Assembly (NCBI RefSeq): GCF_044582145.1
Contig: NZ_JBDODO010000011.1
Reading direction: 5' to 3' (one strand)
DNA from: Guyparkeria sp016278265
GTDB lineage: Bacteria; Pseudomonadota; Gammaproteobacteria; Halothiobacillales; Halothiobacillaceae
DNA: 64,000 bases
Made by a program: the position numbers and the translations under genes. Below the pieces are notes generated by a model that saw nothing but the letters and a program-made list of their open reading frames with translations, was not told the DNA's origin and made no database searches. Below are positions 26,284-35,540 of the stretch, in pieces (within the stretch, counting starts at the first letter, position 1; the number at the start of each line of letters is the position of its first letter).

Positions 26284-26307
26284 CCGACCGCGCCACATCG
26301 CGGTCGG
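26284..26307 (+). other. Perfect hairpin in the mrcB leader
   Basis: CCGACCGCG / CGCGGTCGG form a 9-bp stem with a six-base loop, followed by ATTCATTTTC and then the mrcB start about 35 bp later. It resembles a weak terminator or attenuator placed in the leader of mrcB. There is no plus-strand gene upstream that it would need to terminate. Confidence 0.4.
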
Positions 26308-26342
26308 ATTCATTTTCAAAAGTGTAACAGCGTGGGTTGAAC

Positions 26343-28787
26343 GTGGCATCCAGCAAGGGCAGTGGCAACACGAAGGCCAAGGGGACGGCCAGGGGCGGCA
26401 AGGCGAGTAGCGCGCGCGCGCGCCGGACGACGGGCGGCAAGTCCAGCCCGGCGCGACGTCAGGGGGCGCTTCGGCGTAGCTGGCGGGCGCGGCTGTTCGG
26501 CTGGGTCATGCGCGGTCTGCTGATCGCGGTGGTCATCGGCGTGCCCCTGCTGGGCGCCTGGGCCTGGTATCTCAACGAGCGGGTGACCGAGCGTTTCGAG
26601 GGGGCGCTGTTCACCATGCCCGCGACCGTCTACGCCGCACCGGACGAGATCTACGTCGGTCAGGCGATGGACATCGACAGCTTGACCGCGTCACTGGAGC
26701 GTCTCAACTACATCGCCGCCGAGTCACTCGAGGAGACCGGTACCTTCCGCCGCCGCGGTAACCAGGTGTCGTTGCATCGGCGTGCGTTCGACTTCCCGGA
26801 CGGTGAGCAGCCGTCCCGCCGTGTCGACGTGCGTATCGTCGGCGGACAGGTGACCGAGCTCGACGGGCCCGATGGCGAGTCGCTCGGCATCGTGCGCCTC
26901 GAACCCCGCTCGATCGGCACGCTCTACCCCAATCGCGCCGAGGACCGGGTGCTGCTGGCGATCGACGAGGTGCGCGACGAGGCCCCCTTGTTGCTCGATA
27001 GTCTGCTGGCCGTAGAGGATCGCGCCTTCCACGAACACCACGGTGTCGTACCGACCGCCATCCTGCGGGCCTTCCTGACCAACCTAATCTCGGGCGAGCG
27101 GGTGCAGGGCGGCAGCACCATCACCCAGCAGTTGGCCAAGAACTTCTTTCTGACCCACGATCGGACCTACCGGCGCAAGTTCGCCGAGATGATCATGGCG
27201 CTCGAGATGGAGTGGCACTACCCCAAGGACAAGATCCTCGAGGCCTACCTCAACGAGGTCTACCTCGGTCAGGACGGCGGGCGGGCCATCCATGGCTTTG
27301 GCCTGGCCGCGAGCTTCTATTTCGGTCGGCCGATCGGCGAGCTCAAGCCCGAGCAGGTCGCCTTGCTGGTGGGGATGGTCAAGGGGGCCAATTACTACAA
27401 CCCGCGCCGCAACCCGGAGCGGGCGCTGGCTCGCCGTAACGTCGTCATCGACGTGATGATCGATTTGGGTCTGATCGATCAGACGACCGGTGCGGATTGG
27501 CAGGGACGGCCGCTGGGCGTGCTCGAGACCGCGGGGTCGCGTGCGCGACATCCGGCGTTCGTCGACCTGGTCCGCCGTCAGCTTGGCGAGCAGTACAACT
27601 CGGAAGACCTCCAGACACGCGGGCTGAATATCTTCACTACCCTGCGCCCCCGAGTGCAGGAGGCGCTTGAACAGAGCACGGCCCGGCTCGACGAAGTCGA
27701 GGCCAACCGCGGGTTGGAGGCCGGCACCCTGGAAACTGCCGGCGTGATCGCCTCGGTGAGCACCGGCGAGGTCGAGGCGATGATCGGTGGGCGTGATACC
27801 CATTACGAGGGCTACGATCGTGCGCTGGATGCCCGCCGCCAGATCGGTTCGCTGATCAAGCCGGCGATCTACCTCACGGCCTTGTCGCGCCCGGCCGAGT
27901 ACAACCTGATCACCCAACTGGCCGACGAGCCCATCACGGTCGAGCAGCGGGGCTCAGAGGATTGGCAGCCGAACAACTACAGCCACGAATTCCACGGGCC
28001 CACCCCGCTGATCGAGGCGCTGGCGCATTCGCGCAACGTGCCCAGCGTGCGCCTGGGGATGGATGTCGGGCTCGAATCGGTCGCCGAGACCATCGAGCGG
28101 CTCGGCGGGCCACGCCCATCGCCGTTCTATCCCTCGATGCTGCTCGGCTCGATGGGCATGACGCCCTTCGAGGTCGCGCAGATGTATCAGACGCTCTCGG
28201 CCGACGGGTTCATGACGCCGCTGCGCGCGATTCGCAGCGTGGTCGATCGCGATGGCGAGCCGCTGTCGCGCTACTCGCTCGACGTGCGCCGCGCCGCTGA
28301 CCGCGAACCGCTCTACCTGTTGCAGTACGGTCTGCAGATGGTGGTGGCCGAGGGCACCTCGACGCGCCTGAACCAGGTGATCTCGCCCAGCGTCGGCGTC
28401 GGGGGCAAGACCGGCACCACCAATGACGGTCGTGACGCCTGGTTCGCCGGCTTTACCGGCAATCGTGTCGGCGTGATCTGGGTGGGCCGTGACGACGACC
28501 GCGCGTCCAACCTGACCGGATCGACGGCGGCCCTGCCACTGTGGGGGGCCACCTTTGCCAAGCTCGACAACCAGCCGCGCGACATGCATCCGCCACGCGG
28601 GGTGCGTTTTGCCCGGGTCGATCCGGAGCGGCAGTTCGTCGTCCCGGACCGTTGCCCGGGCGAATCCCTGCCGTTCATCGCCTCGCATCGTCCCGAACCG
28701 GCAGCCGATTGCGATGGCGGGCGGCGTGACCGTGAGCGTGATCGTAACAACGAGGGTTCGGGCACGATCTGGGATTGGTTCCGGTGA
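26343..28787 (+). CDS. mrcB: Penicillin-binding protein 1B, bifunctional transglycosylase/transpeptidase
   Basis: PBP1B polymerises and cross-links peptidoglycan. The 814-residue protein has a basic, low-complexity cytoplasmic tail, one membrane anchor (about residues 55-78), the UB2H-like region, then the GT51 transglycosylase (AVEDRAFHEHHGV; RVQGGSTITQQLAKN; EAYLNEVYLGQ). The transpeptidase follows with SLIK (SxxK), SRN and KTGTTNDG. The frame is open from TTG 26337; GTG 26343 is taken as the start but no ribosome site decides this. The next gene encodes an LpoP-like lipoprotein, the type that activates PBP1B in Pseudomonas. Confidence 0.95.
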   Translation: MASSKGSGNTKAKGTARGGKASSARARRTTGGKSSPARRQGALRRSWRARLFGWVMRGLLIAVVIGVPLLGAWAWYLNERVTERFEGALFTMPATVYAAPDEIYVGQAMDIDSLTASLERLNYIAAESLEETGTFRRRGNQVSLHRRAFDFPDGEQPSRRVDVRIVGGQVTELDGPDGESLGIVRLEPRSIGTLYPNRAEDRVLLAIDEVRDEAPLLLDSLLAVEDRAFHEHHGVVPTAILRAFLTNLISGERVQGGSTITQQLAKNFFLTHDRTYRRKFAEMIMALEMEWHYPKDKILEAYLNEVYLGQDGGRAIHGFGLAASFYFGRPIGELKPEQVALLVGMVKGANYYNPRRNPERALARRNVVIDVMIDLGLIDQTTGADWQGRPLGVLETAGSRARHPAFVDLVRRQLGEQYNSEDLQTRGLNIFTTLRPRVQEALEQSTARLDEVEANRGLEAGTLETAGVIASVSTGEVEAMIGGRDTHYEGYDRALDARRQIGSLIKPAIYLTALSRPAEYNLITQLADEPITVEQRGSEDWQPNNYSHEFHGPTPLIEALAHSRNVPSVRLGMDVGLESVAETIERLGGPRPSPFYPSMLLGSMGMTPFEVAQMYQTLSADGFMTPLRAIRSVVDRDGEPLSRYSLDVRRAADREPLYLLQYGLQMVVAEGTSTRLNQVISPSVGVGGKTGTTNDGRDAWFAGFTGNRVGVIWVGRDDDRASNLTGSTAALPLWGATFAKLDNQPRDMHPPRGVRFARVDPERQFVVPDRCPGESLPFIASHRPEPAADCDGGRRDRERDRNNEGSGTIWDWFR

Positions 28788-28885
28788 ACCCGCCTGGGCG
28801 AGCCTGACGGTTCGTCCGGCTCCCCCGAGCGGGCCTCGGCGGGTTACGATGGTCCGATATTCCCAGACAGTTCAGGTAGCAACCA

Positions 28886-29518
28886 ATGGACAGCAGCACG
28901 TCGTTCAATCGACCGTTTTTCCGCGCATTTTCTTCTTTCCGTGCACCGACCCTTCGTGTCTCGGCCCTCCGTGCGCTGGCCGTGGGGTCCGCTGGCCTGT
29001 TCCTAGCCGCCTGCGCGCCGATGACCCCGCCGCCCGGCTCCTCGGAGCCGCGCTATGAGCCGGCCCCCCAGCCGCAACCCGAGGTGCGTTCGACCCCCTT
29101 GTCGACACCGGATATCCAGGAAGAGGCGTTGCCCACGGACCGCCCGGTGGAGTCGAGCGAGCCGGCCACCTCACCGGCCGTGCTTGCGCTGGTGCAACAG
29201 GCCAATCAGCGCCGCCAGTCGGGCGATCTGGCCGGGGCGCAATCGACCCTCGAGCGGGCGGTGCAGATCGAACCGGGCAATGCGCGACTGTGGCTGGATC
29301 TCGCGCAGTTGCGCCTGGCACAGAACCAGCCCGAGCAGGCCGAGCAACTGGCCCTGCGGGCCGTCGAGCACGCCCGGGACAACCAAACGCTGTCGGCCGC
29401 CTGGCAGCTGGTCGCCAAGGCCCGACGCGCCCAGGGCGACGAGGCCGGTGCCCGCGAAGCCGAAGAGCGTGCCGGCAGCGGGTCGGCCCGGCGTACCGAG
29501 GATGTCCGCGCGGCATGA
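28886..29518 (+). CDS. LpoP-like TPR outer-membrane lipoprotein, probable PBP1B activator
   Basis: A 210-residue lipoprotein with an unusually long n-region before the lipobox LFLAAC (Cys at about residue 43). A Pro-rich linker follows (about 44-95), then two to three TPR-like helical repeats (about 100-190; ALVQQANQRRQSGDLAGAQS, LERAVQIEPGNARLWLDLAQ). In Pseudomonas aeruginosa the TPR lipoprotein LpoP is encoded beside the PBP1B gene and is required for its function; the order and domains here match. The lipidated, disordered linker would let the TPR part reach through the peptidoglycan to PBP1B. The stop overlaps the helicase start (ATGA). Confidence 0.8.
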   Translation: MDSSTSFNRPFFRAFSSFRAPTLRVSALRALAVGSAGLFLAACAPMTPPPGSSEPRYEPAPQPQPEVRSTPLSTPDIQEEALPTDRPVESSEPATSPAVLALVQQANQRRQSGDLAGAQSTLERAVQIEPGNARLWLDLAQLRLAQNQPEQAEQLALRAVEHARDNQTLSAAWQLVAKARRAQGDEAGAREAEERAGSGSARRTEDVRAA

Positions 29519-31548
29519 CCGAGGCGAGCCGCCACAGTCAGCTGGGGCTCGAGGACGTCTTCGGCCCTGACGGGAGGTTGGCCGGGGCCTTCGAGGGCTA
29601 TCAGCCCCGCGCGGGCCAGCGGCGCATGGCCGAGCTGATCCGCGATTCGATCAATGACCAGCACACGCTGGTGCTCGAGGCGGGTACCGGCGTCGGCAAG
29701 ACCTTCGGCTACCTCGCGCCGGTGCTGCTGTCGGGAAAGCGTGCCCTGATCTCCACCGGCACCAAGCATCTTCAGGATCAATTGTTCGACCGCGACTTGC
29801 CACGTCTGCGTGACCTGCTGGGCGTCACGGCCAAGGTGGCGCTGCTTAAGGGGCGAGCGAACTACTTGTGCAAGTATCGCCTTGAGCTGGCCGACGAGCA
29901 GGCGCGCCTGCCGCGGCGCGAGGATGCCCGGGCACTCGCCCGCATCCGGGATTGGGCGACTCGCACCATCGATGGCGATCGCGCCGACTGCAACGGTGTC
30001 GGCGACGACCACGAGATCTGGCCGCTGGTGACCTCGACCAACGACAACTGCCTGGGGCGCGAATGTCCGCTCTATGACGAGTGCTTTGTGGTCAAGGCGC
30101 GTGAGAAAGCGCAGAAGGCGGATATCGTGGTGATCAATCATCACCTGTTCTGCGCGGATCTCGCCCTGCGCCAGACCGGCTTTGCCGAACTGCTGCCCGA
30201 AACCGACGTGGTGGTGCTCGACGAGGCCCACCAGGTGCCGGAAATCGCGTCGATGTTCTTCGGCGAGGCGATCGGTTCGCGCCAGCTGCGTGACCTGGCC
30301 GCCGATACCCGTGCCGAACAGAAACACGAGGCCCGCGACCAGCCGGGCCTGGCCGAGGCGGCCGATACCCTCAAGGGGGCGACCGATCCGGTGCTCGAGG
30401 CATTGGCCCGGATCGAGAACGAACGGGTTCCCTGGGCCGATCTGGCCGACGAGGCAAGCGTCACCGACGCGCTCGATCGCCTGGGTGAGGCCCTCAATGG
30501 GCTGGTGCAGGAACTGGAGATCGCTGCCCCGCGGGGCAAGGGCTTGCAGGCCCTGCTCGGCCGGGCGCAGGGCCTGCGCGACGAGCTCACCGCCTTCCGC
30601 GAGGGCAAGGCGGAGACCCAGGGCCACGCGGTGCGCTGGGTGGAACGCCGCACCCGCTCGTTCACCCTGCACACCACGCCGGTCAACGCCGCCGGGCAGC
30701 TCAAATCGCACGTCGAATCGGCGCCGCGTGCCTGGATCATGACCTCGGCGACGCTCGCCGCCGGGAAGGACTTCAGCCACTTCACTCGGCGCATGAACCT
30801 CGATGACGCCCGCTGCGAGCAGGTCGAGTCGCCGTTCGACTTCCCCAACCAGGCCGTGCTCTATCTGCCGCCCAACCTGCCCGAACCATCCGGCCCGGGT
30901 GGGGCGCGCGAGCACACGCTCGCGTCATTGCGTGCGGTCTACCCGCTGCTCAAGGCCAGCGGCGGGCGGGCCTTTCTGCTGTTCACCTCCCACCGGGCAT
31001 TGAAGCTTGCCGCCGAGACGCTCGGCGAACACCTGACCGAACTACCGCTGTTCGTGCAGGGCACGCAGGCCAAGTCGGCCTTGCTCGAGGCGTTCCGCGA
31101 GGCCGGCAACGGCGTGCTGCTGGGCACCCAGAGTTTCTGGGAAGGGGTGGACGTGCGCGGCGAGGCGCTGTCGCTGGTGATGATCGACCGCATTCCCTTC
31201 GCCGCGCCCGGCGACCCCGTGCGGGCCGCCCGCGAGCAACGTCTGAAGGACAAGGGGCTGATGCCTTTCATGCACATGGCACTGCCCGAGGCGATCATCA
31301 CCCTCAAGCAGGGCGTCGGCCGACTGATTCGCGACACGGCCGATACCGGCGTGATGGTGCTCTGCGATCCGCGCCTGCAGTCCAAGGGTTACGGTCGCAC
31401 CATCCTCGATGCACTGCCGCCGATGCGGCGTACCCGAGACGGTCGCGTGGCGCGCGATATGCTGCTTCGTCCGGCCGAGTCTCCGGTCAAACACCCGGGC
31501 GAATCCCCGACTGAATCCTTGGTCGGGAACAGCGAAAAGACGGTTTGA
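29515..31548 (+). CDS. yoaA: DinG/YoaA-family ATP-dependent Fe-S DNA helicase
   Basis: A 677-residue XPD-like superfamily 2 helicase. The Walker A motif is EAGTGVGKTFGY, the DEAH box is VVVLDEAHQVPE, and the last helicase motif lies in KQGVGRLIRD. Four cysteines of a likely 4Fe-4S cluster are in NYLCKYRL, DNCLGREC and YDEC. The polar N-terminus begins at ATG 29515, overlapping the lipoprotein stop; the frame is open earlier but would run through that gene. In Escherichia coli YoaA works with the Pol III chi subunit in damage tolerance. No LexA box is seen directly upstream. YoaA rather than DinG is chosen by length and by the context after mrcB. Confidence 0.9.
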   Translation: MTEASRHSQLGLEDVFGPDGRLAGAFEGYQPRAGQRRMAELIRDSINDQHTLVLEAGTGVGKTFGYLAPVLLSGKRALISTGTKHLQDQLFDRDLPRLRDLLGVTAKVALLKGRANYLCKYRLELADEQARLPRREDARALARIRDWATRTIDGDRADCNGVGDDHEIWPLVTSTNDNCLGRECPLYDECFVVKAREKAQKADIVVINHHLFCADLALRQTGFAELLPETDVVVLDEAHQVPEIASMFFGEAIGSRQLRDLAADTRAEQKHEARDQPGLAEAADTLKGATDPVLEALARIENERVPWADLADEASVTDALDRLGEALNGLVQELEIAAPRGKGLQALLGRAQGLRDELTAFREGKAETQGHAVRWVERRTRSFTLHTTPVNAAGQLKSHVESAPRAWIMTSATLAAGKDFSHFTRRMNLDDARCEQVESPFDFPNQAVLYLPPNLPEPSGPGGAREHTLASLRAVYPLLKASGGRAFLLFTSHRALKLAAETLGEHLTELPLFVQGTQAKSALLEAFREAGNGVLLGTQSFWEGVDVRGEALSLVMIDRIPFAAPGDPVRAAREQRLKDKGLMPFMHMALPEAIITLKQGVGRLIRDTADTGVMVLCDPRLQSKGYGRTILDALPPMRRTRDGRVARDMLLRPAESPVKHPGESPTESLVGNSEKTV

Positions 31549-31736
31549 CACCCCTGGGCGCCGCCATCTCGTCGTGATTGGTATATCAGTGTTGCAATAA
31601 CTGAGTGTGCCGCTGCGTTGCGCGTATCGGCCTAGCTGCATACCATCCGCCCATTCGTCCGAGCCAGGGAGGCTTGAGCAATCCGGTACGTCCGGTTCTC
31701 AACGGATTGGTCCACGGTTACTGCACCGTCGTCTGC

Positions 31737-34310
31737 ATGCACACCATCAAGTCCTTCATCCTCGCGATGTCTCTGCTCGTCTCGCTGCTGTTCTTCGGCG
31801 GGGCCTACCTGATCGTCTCCGGCATCTTCAACCAGTCCGTGCAGCAGAGTGCGCTCAAGGACTCGGACCTGCTGGCGCGCTCGACGTTCGCCTCGATGTA
31901 CCAACTGATGAGCACCGGCTGGACGCGCGAGCAGCTGGAAGGCTTCGTCGAGGCCAACCGCGAGGCGCTCGCCGGCAGTGGCTACGATCTGGATATCTTT
32001 CGCGGACCGGTGGTCGCCGAGCAGTACGGCCAGATCGACCAGGCCCCGATCGACGACTCGGTCGCGGCGGTGTTCGATTCCGGGCAAACCCTCGAACACG
32101 TCGAAGAGCACGCGGTGCGCTACACCTTCCCGCTGCACGCCGAGGCCAAGTGCCTGGCCTGCCACGCCACCGCCGAGGAGGGCGATGTGCTGGGCGTGAT
32201 CGACGTCGAGCAGGACTTCTCCGCGGCAATCGCCGAGGCGCGCGAGAACTTCTTCTTCTGGCTGGTCCTGCTGGCGCCGCTGCCGGTCATCGGGGCGGGG
32301 TTGATCACCTTTTTGGTCAACCGGCGGATCACCCGCTCGGTCGAATTGCTCGAGGAGAACGCCGCGAAGGTCAACCGCGTCGCCGACCTGCGCAATCTCT
32401 CGTTGGGCGATACCGATCTGGGCTTCGACGAGCTCAACCGGGTATTCAAGAGCTTCGAGGAACTGGTCGGCAAGTTCCGTACGGTGGCGGTCGATCGCGA
32501 CCTGCTCGAGTTCGAGATCAAGCTCCTGGAGAAATTCATCATCACCTCGGAGGTGGTGCGCGACTGGCACGACTACATCTGCCGGTTGATGACCGACATC
32601 AACGAGGTGATCGAGACCTACACCCTGTTCTCGATCTTCAAGGTCGATGACGAGCTGTTCGACCTGGACGTCTTCTGGCGCTCGCCGCCGTCGGATGGTA
32701 GCCGTGACATGCTTGAGCGGGCTGTGCGCGAGCACATGGGCCAGCACCCGAGCCTGAGCGATGCCATGCTGGTGCATATCAACCATCACGTCGCCGACCA
32801 CGATGGACCACCGATCGAGCTCGACGAATCGGACGTTCGGGTGCAGGTGAAATCGCTGCTGGTCGACTCGCCCAAGATTGGCGGGATCGTGGGGATCGGC
32901 GTCCAGGCGGAGACGGTTAACGACGAGACGCGTCTGCTGGTGATCGAGAGCGTGCTGTCGACGTTGCTGAACGTGGTCGGTTCGGTCAAGGCGATCTTCA
33001 AGTACACGCGGGATCTCGAGTACTACGCCACCCGCGACCCCCTGACCGACCTGTACAACCAGCGGGTGTTCTGGGAGCTGATCGGCTACGAGATCGACCG
33101 CGCCCAGCGCCACGACCAGCGATTCTCGCTGCTGCTGATCGATCTGGACAACTTCAAGCTGGTCAACGACAGCTACGGTCACGCCTTCGGCGATTCCTTC
33201 CTCAAGGCCTTCGCCGATGCCATCGGCAAGGGCCTCAAGCGCGGCGACATCTTCGCCCGCTACGGCGGCGACGAGTTCGTGGTGGTGCTGCCGGAAACCG
33301 ATCTGGAAAAGGCCTGCGTGACCGCGAACCGGGTGTTGAGCGAAACCGACGGCATCGTGCTGACCGCGCCGGATGGCGACCCGGTGTCGGCCTCGGTCTC
33401 CATCGGCATCGCGGTCTACCCGGACCACGCCGCCGAGCCCAAGGACCTGTTCCTGTTCGCCGACAACATGATGTACAAGGCCAAGGCCAAGGCCAAGGCC
33501 GAGGGTAAGGCGCGGGTGGCGGTACCGAGCGAGGAGGACGTGATGGACGTGTTTCGCTCGATCAGCGAGAAGGGGCTCACCATCCTGCGGGCGGTCGAGG
33601 AAAAGCGCATCGTGCCGTATTTCCAGCCGATCCTTGCCACCGGGGCCGATCGCATCGAGGCGGTCGAGGTGCTCTCGCGCATCGATCTGGGCGACACCAT
33701 CATGGGCGCCTCGGAGTTCATCGAGATCGCCGAGAAGATGGGCGTGATCGATCGCATCGACTACATCATGATCGAGAAGGCACTGGCCGAGGTGAGCGCC
33801 AGCGGCTTTGACGGCATGGTCTTCATCAACCTCTCGCCGCGTGCCCTGGTGCTCTCCGAGTTCATCCCGACGGTCCGCAAGATCGTGGAAGAGGCCGGGG
33901 TGGAAAAGCCGCGTATCGTCTTCGAGCTGACCGAGCGCGACACGGTCAAGAACATCCAGTTGCTGGAGAAGTTCGTCCAGGAACTGCGGCTGGAGGGCTT
34001 CAAGTTCGCGATCGACGATTTCGGTTCGGGCTTCTCCTCGTTCCATTATCTCAAGCACTTCCCGATCGATTTCCTCAAGATCGAGGGCGACTTCATCTCG
34101 AATCTGCTGGAGGACTCGCGCGACCGCGCCTTCGTGCGCCTGATCGCCGAGCTTTCGCGCGAGCTCAAGATCCACACGGTCGCCGAGTTCGTCGAAAGCG
34201 AGGAGGTGCTCGAGCAGGTGCGCGCGCTGGGCATCGACTACGCGCAGGGCTTTTTGATCGGCCGGCCCGCGCCGTCGCCTACCCGGTATTTGCCGGCGAC
34301 CGTCGACTAG
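31737..34310 (+). CDS. Membrane GGDEF-EAL protein with a periplasmic c-type heme (Tll0287-like) sensor
   Basis: An 857-residue cyclic-di-GMP protein. One membrane helix (about 5-27), a periplasmic region with the heme-c motif CLACH (139-143), a second helix (about 171-194), a HAMP-like segment, a long middle region of about 220 residues that is not recognised, then GGDEF and EAL domains. The cyclase motif is intact (YGGDEF, 509-514). In the phosphodiesterase domain the signature is EVL (644-646) instead of EAL and the LKID motif reads LKIEGD, while FELTE, IDDFGSG and NLSP are kept. Heme binding suggests redox, NO or O2 sensing. The upstream in-frame codons before ATG 31737 lack a ribosome site. 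Which of the two activities works is uncertain. Confidence 0.88.
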   Translation: MHTIKSFILAMSLLVSLLFFGGAYLIVSGIFNQSVQQSALKDSDLLARSTFASMYQLMSTGWTREQLEGFVEANREALAGSGYDLDIFRGPVVAEQYGQIDQAPIDDSVAAVFDSGQTLEHVEEHAVRYTFPLHAEAKCLACHATAEEGDVLGVIDVEQDFSAAIAEARENFFFWLVLLAPLPVIGAGLITFLVNRRITRSVELLEENAAKVNRVADLRNLSLGDTDLGFDELNRVFKSFEELVGKFRTVAVDRDLLEFEIKLLEKFIITSEVVRDWHDYICRLMTDINEVIETYTLFSIFKVDDELFDLDVFWRSPPSDGSRDMLERAVREHMGQHPSLSDAMLVHINHHVADHDGPPIELDESDVRVQVKSLLVDSPKIGGIVGIGVQAETVNDETRLLVIESVLSTLLNVVGSVKAIFKYTRDLEYYATRDPLTDLYNQRVFWELIGYEIDRAQRHDQRFSLLLIDLDNFKLVNDSYGHAFGDSFLKAFADAIGKGLKRGDIFARYGGDEFVVVLPETDLEKACVTANRVLSETDGIVLTAPDGDPVSASVSIGIAVYPDHAAEPKDLFLFADNMMYKAKAKAKAEGKARVAVPSEEDVMDVFRSISEKGLTILRAVEEKRIVPYFQPILATGADRIEAVEVLSRIDLGDTIMGASEFIEIAEKMGVIDRIDYIMIEKALAEVSASGFDGMVFINLSPRALVLSEFIPTVRKIVEEAGVEKPRIVFELTERDTVKNIQLLEKFVQELRLEGFKFAIDDFGSGFSSFHYLKHFPIDFLKIEGDFISNLLEDSRDRAFVRLIAELSRELKIHTVAEFVESEEVLEQVRALGIDYAQGFLIGRPAPSPTRYLPATVD
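33477..33500 (+). repeat. Four tandem AAGGCC hexamers inside the GGDEF coding region
   Basis: Four exact copies of AAGGCC encode alternating Lys-Ala in the last helix of the GGDEF domain (MYKAKAKAKAEGKA). Copy-number change would stay in frame and only lengthen the helix. Confidence 0.6.
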
Positions 34311-34627
34311 TCGGGGGGCGTGGCGGTGTCCACCCAAAGTCGGCACATACCCTGATCCGGCCTGTTTCAACGCCCAGCCGAGTCCGTGCGTGCCTTGCCC
34401 GGGTATTCAGCGTGGTTGCGGCAGTGCCAATTGATGGCGCTTACGTCTGGTCCCTCGGTGATTCCCGACTTGCCCTGAATACGGAATCGATTCGACTCGC
34501 CGAGTGCCACGCTTTTTTCTTCGCTGATTTCCCCGCCTGATTTGATTTAGGCTCTGGGTCGATGCTGGTGCGCCGGATTGGTTACTGGCGCGCTCGACAT
34601 GACCATTCAACCAGGACAGGTAACTCG
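34311..34627. other. Intergenic DNA without a recognised feature
   Basis: These 317 bases separate the cyclic-di-GMP gene from the SDR gene. I see no ORF with protein-like composition, no tRNA and no clear terminator. A T-rich patch (GCTTTTTTCTTCGC, near 34510) may belong to the promoter of the SDR gene, but no good -35/-10 pair is visible. Confidence 0.4.
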
Positions 34628-35389
34628 ATGACACAGGTTGTCTATGTCACCGGTGGTGCACAGGGCATCGGCAAGGGGATCGCGCGCTATCTGCTGGAGC
34701 GGGGGTGCTCGGTCGTGATTGTCGATATCGACGACGAGGCCGGGGCCGAATGCGTGCAGGAACTGGGTGATATTGGCCCATTGCGCTTCCTGCCGGTCGA
34801 CGTGCGCGATGAAGCAGCGGTGCAGCACAGCCTCGGGCAAACGGTCGATTGGTTCGGTCGCCTGGATGGCGTGATCAACAACGCGGCGTTGGCCGATCCG
34901 TTCATGGGTGACGTCGAATCGGTCGATCTGGCGGAGTGGCAACGGGTGATCGACACCAATCTGACCGGCGCCTTTCTGGTCAGCAAGCATGCCGTGCCGT
35001 ATCTGCGCGAAAGCCGGGGTGCCATCGTCAATATCGCCTCCACCCGCGCCCTGCAGTCCGAACCGGACACCGAGGCCTATGCCGCCAGCAAAGGCGGCAT
35101 CGTCGCCCTGACGCACGCGCTGGCCATCAGTTTGGGCCCGGCCGTTCGAGTCAATGCGATCAGCCCCGGGTGGATCGATGTGAGCCAATGGCAGAAGCGC
35201 TCAGCGCGCCAGCCAGCGGAGTCATTGAGCGCACGGGACCATCAGCAGCACCCGGCCGGGCGCGTGGGCCGACCCGACGATGTGGCGGGCATGGTGGCCT
35301 ATCTGTTGTCGCAAGAGGCCGGGTTCGTGACCGGGCAGAATCTCGTGATCGATGGCGGCATGACGTGCAAGATGATCTACGCGGACTGA
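34628..35389 (+). CDS. Short-chain dehydrogenase/reductase
   Basis: A 253-residue classical SDR with the cofactor motif TGGAQGIGKGIA, an Asp (VVIVDID) at the end of beta-2 that favours NAD(H), NNAALADPF, the catalytic Ser in NIASTRALQS and Tyr-Lys in YAASKGG, and the closing FVTGQNLVIDGGMT. The ATG at 34628 is preferred over the earlier open frame because AGGACAGG lies upstream and the family N-terminus starts there. The substrate is unknown. It is followed by folD after 150 bp and has no evident pathway partner here. Confidence 0.88.
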   Translation: MTQVVYVTGGAQGIGKGIARYLLERGCSVVIVDIDDEAGAECVQELGDIGPLRFLPVDVRDEAAVQHSLGQTVDWFGRLDGVINNAALADPFMGDVESVDLAEWQRVIDTNLTGAFLVSKHAVPYLRESRGAIVNIASTRALQSEPDTEAYAASKGGIVALTHALAISLGPAVRVNAISPGWIDVSQWQKRSARQPAESLSARDHQQHPAGRVGRPDDVAGMVAYLLSQEAGFVTGQNLVIDGGMTCKMIYAD

Positions 35390-35540
35390 TTCGTTCGGTG
35401 GCCGTCCGTGTGTCAACGCACGGGGTGTCGCCATTACGGACAGGAACGGATTGTTTTGGGCGAACCGGCGAGGGTGCGGCGTTGAGTCGGCCCGGGGCGC
35501 ATGCGACAATCGCGCCTTTCCCCCGCACGTGACACGTCCC

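Noticed and set aside
31632..34370. A 912-codon minus-strand frame opposite the GGDEF-EAL gene
   Set aside because: Antisense shadow; the plus strand has clear conserved motifs throughout.
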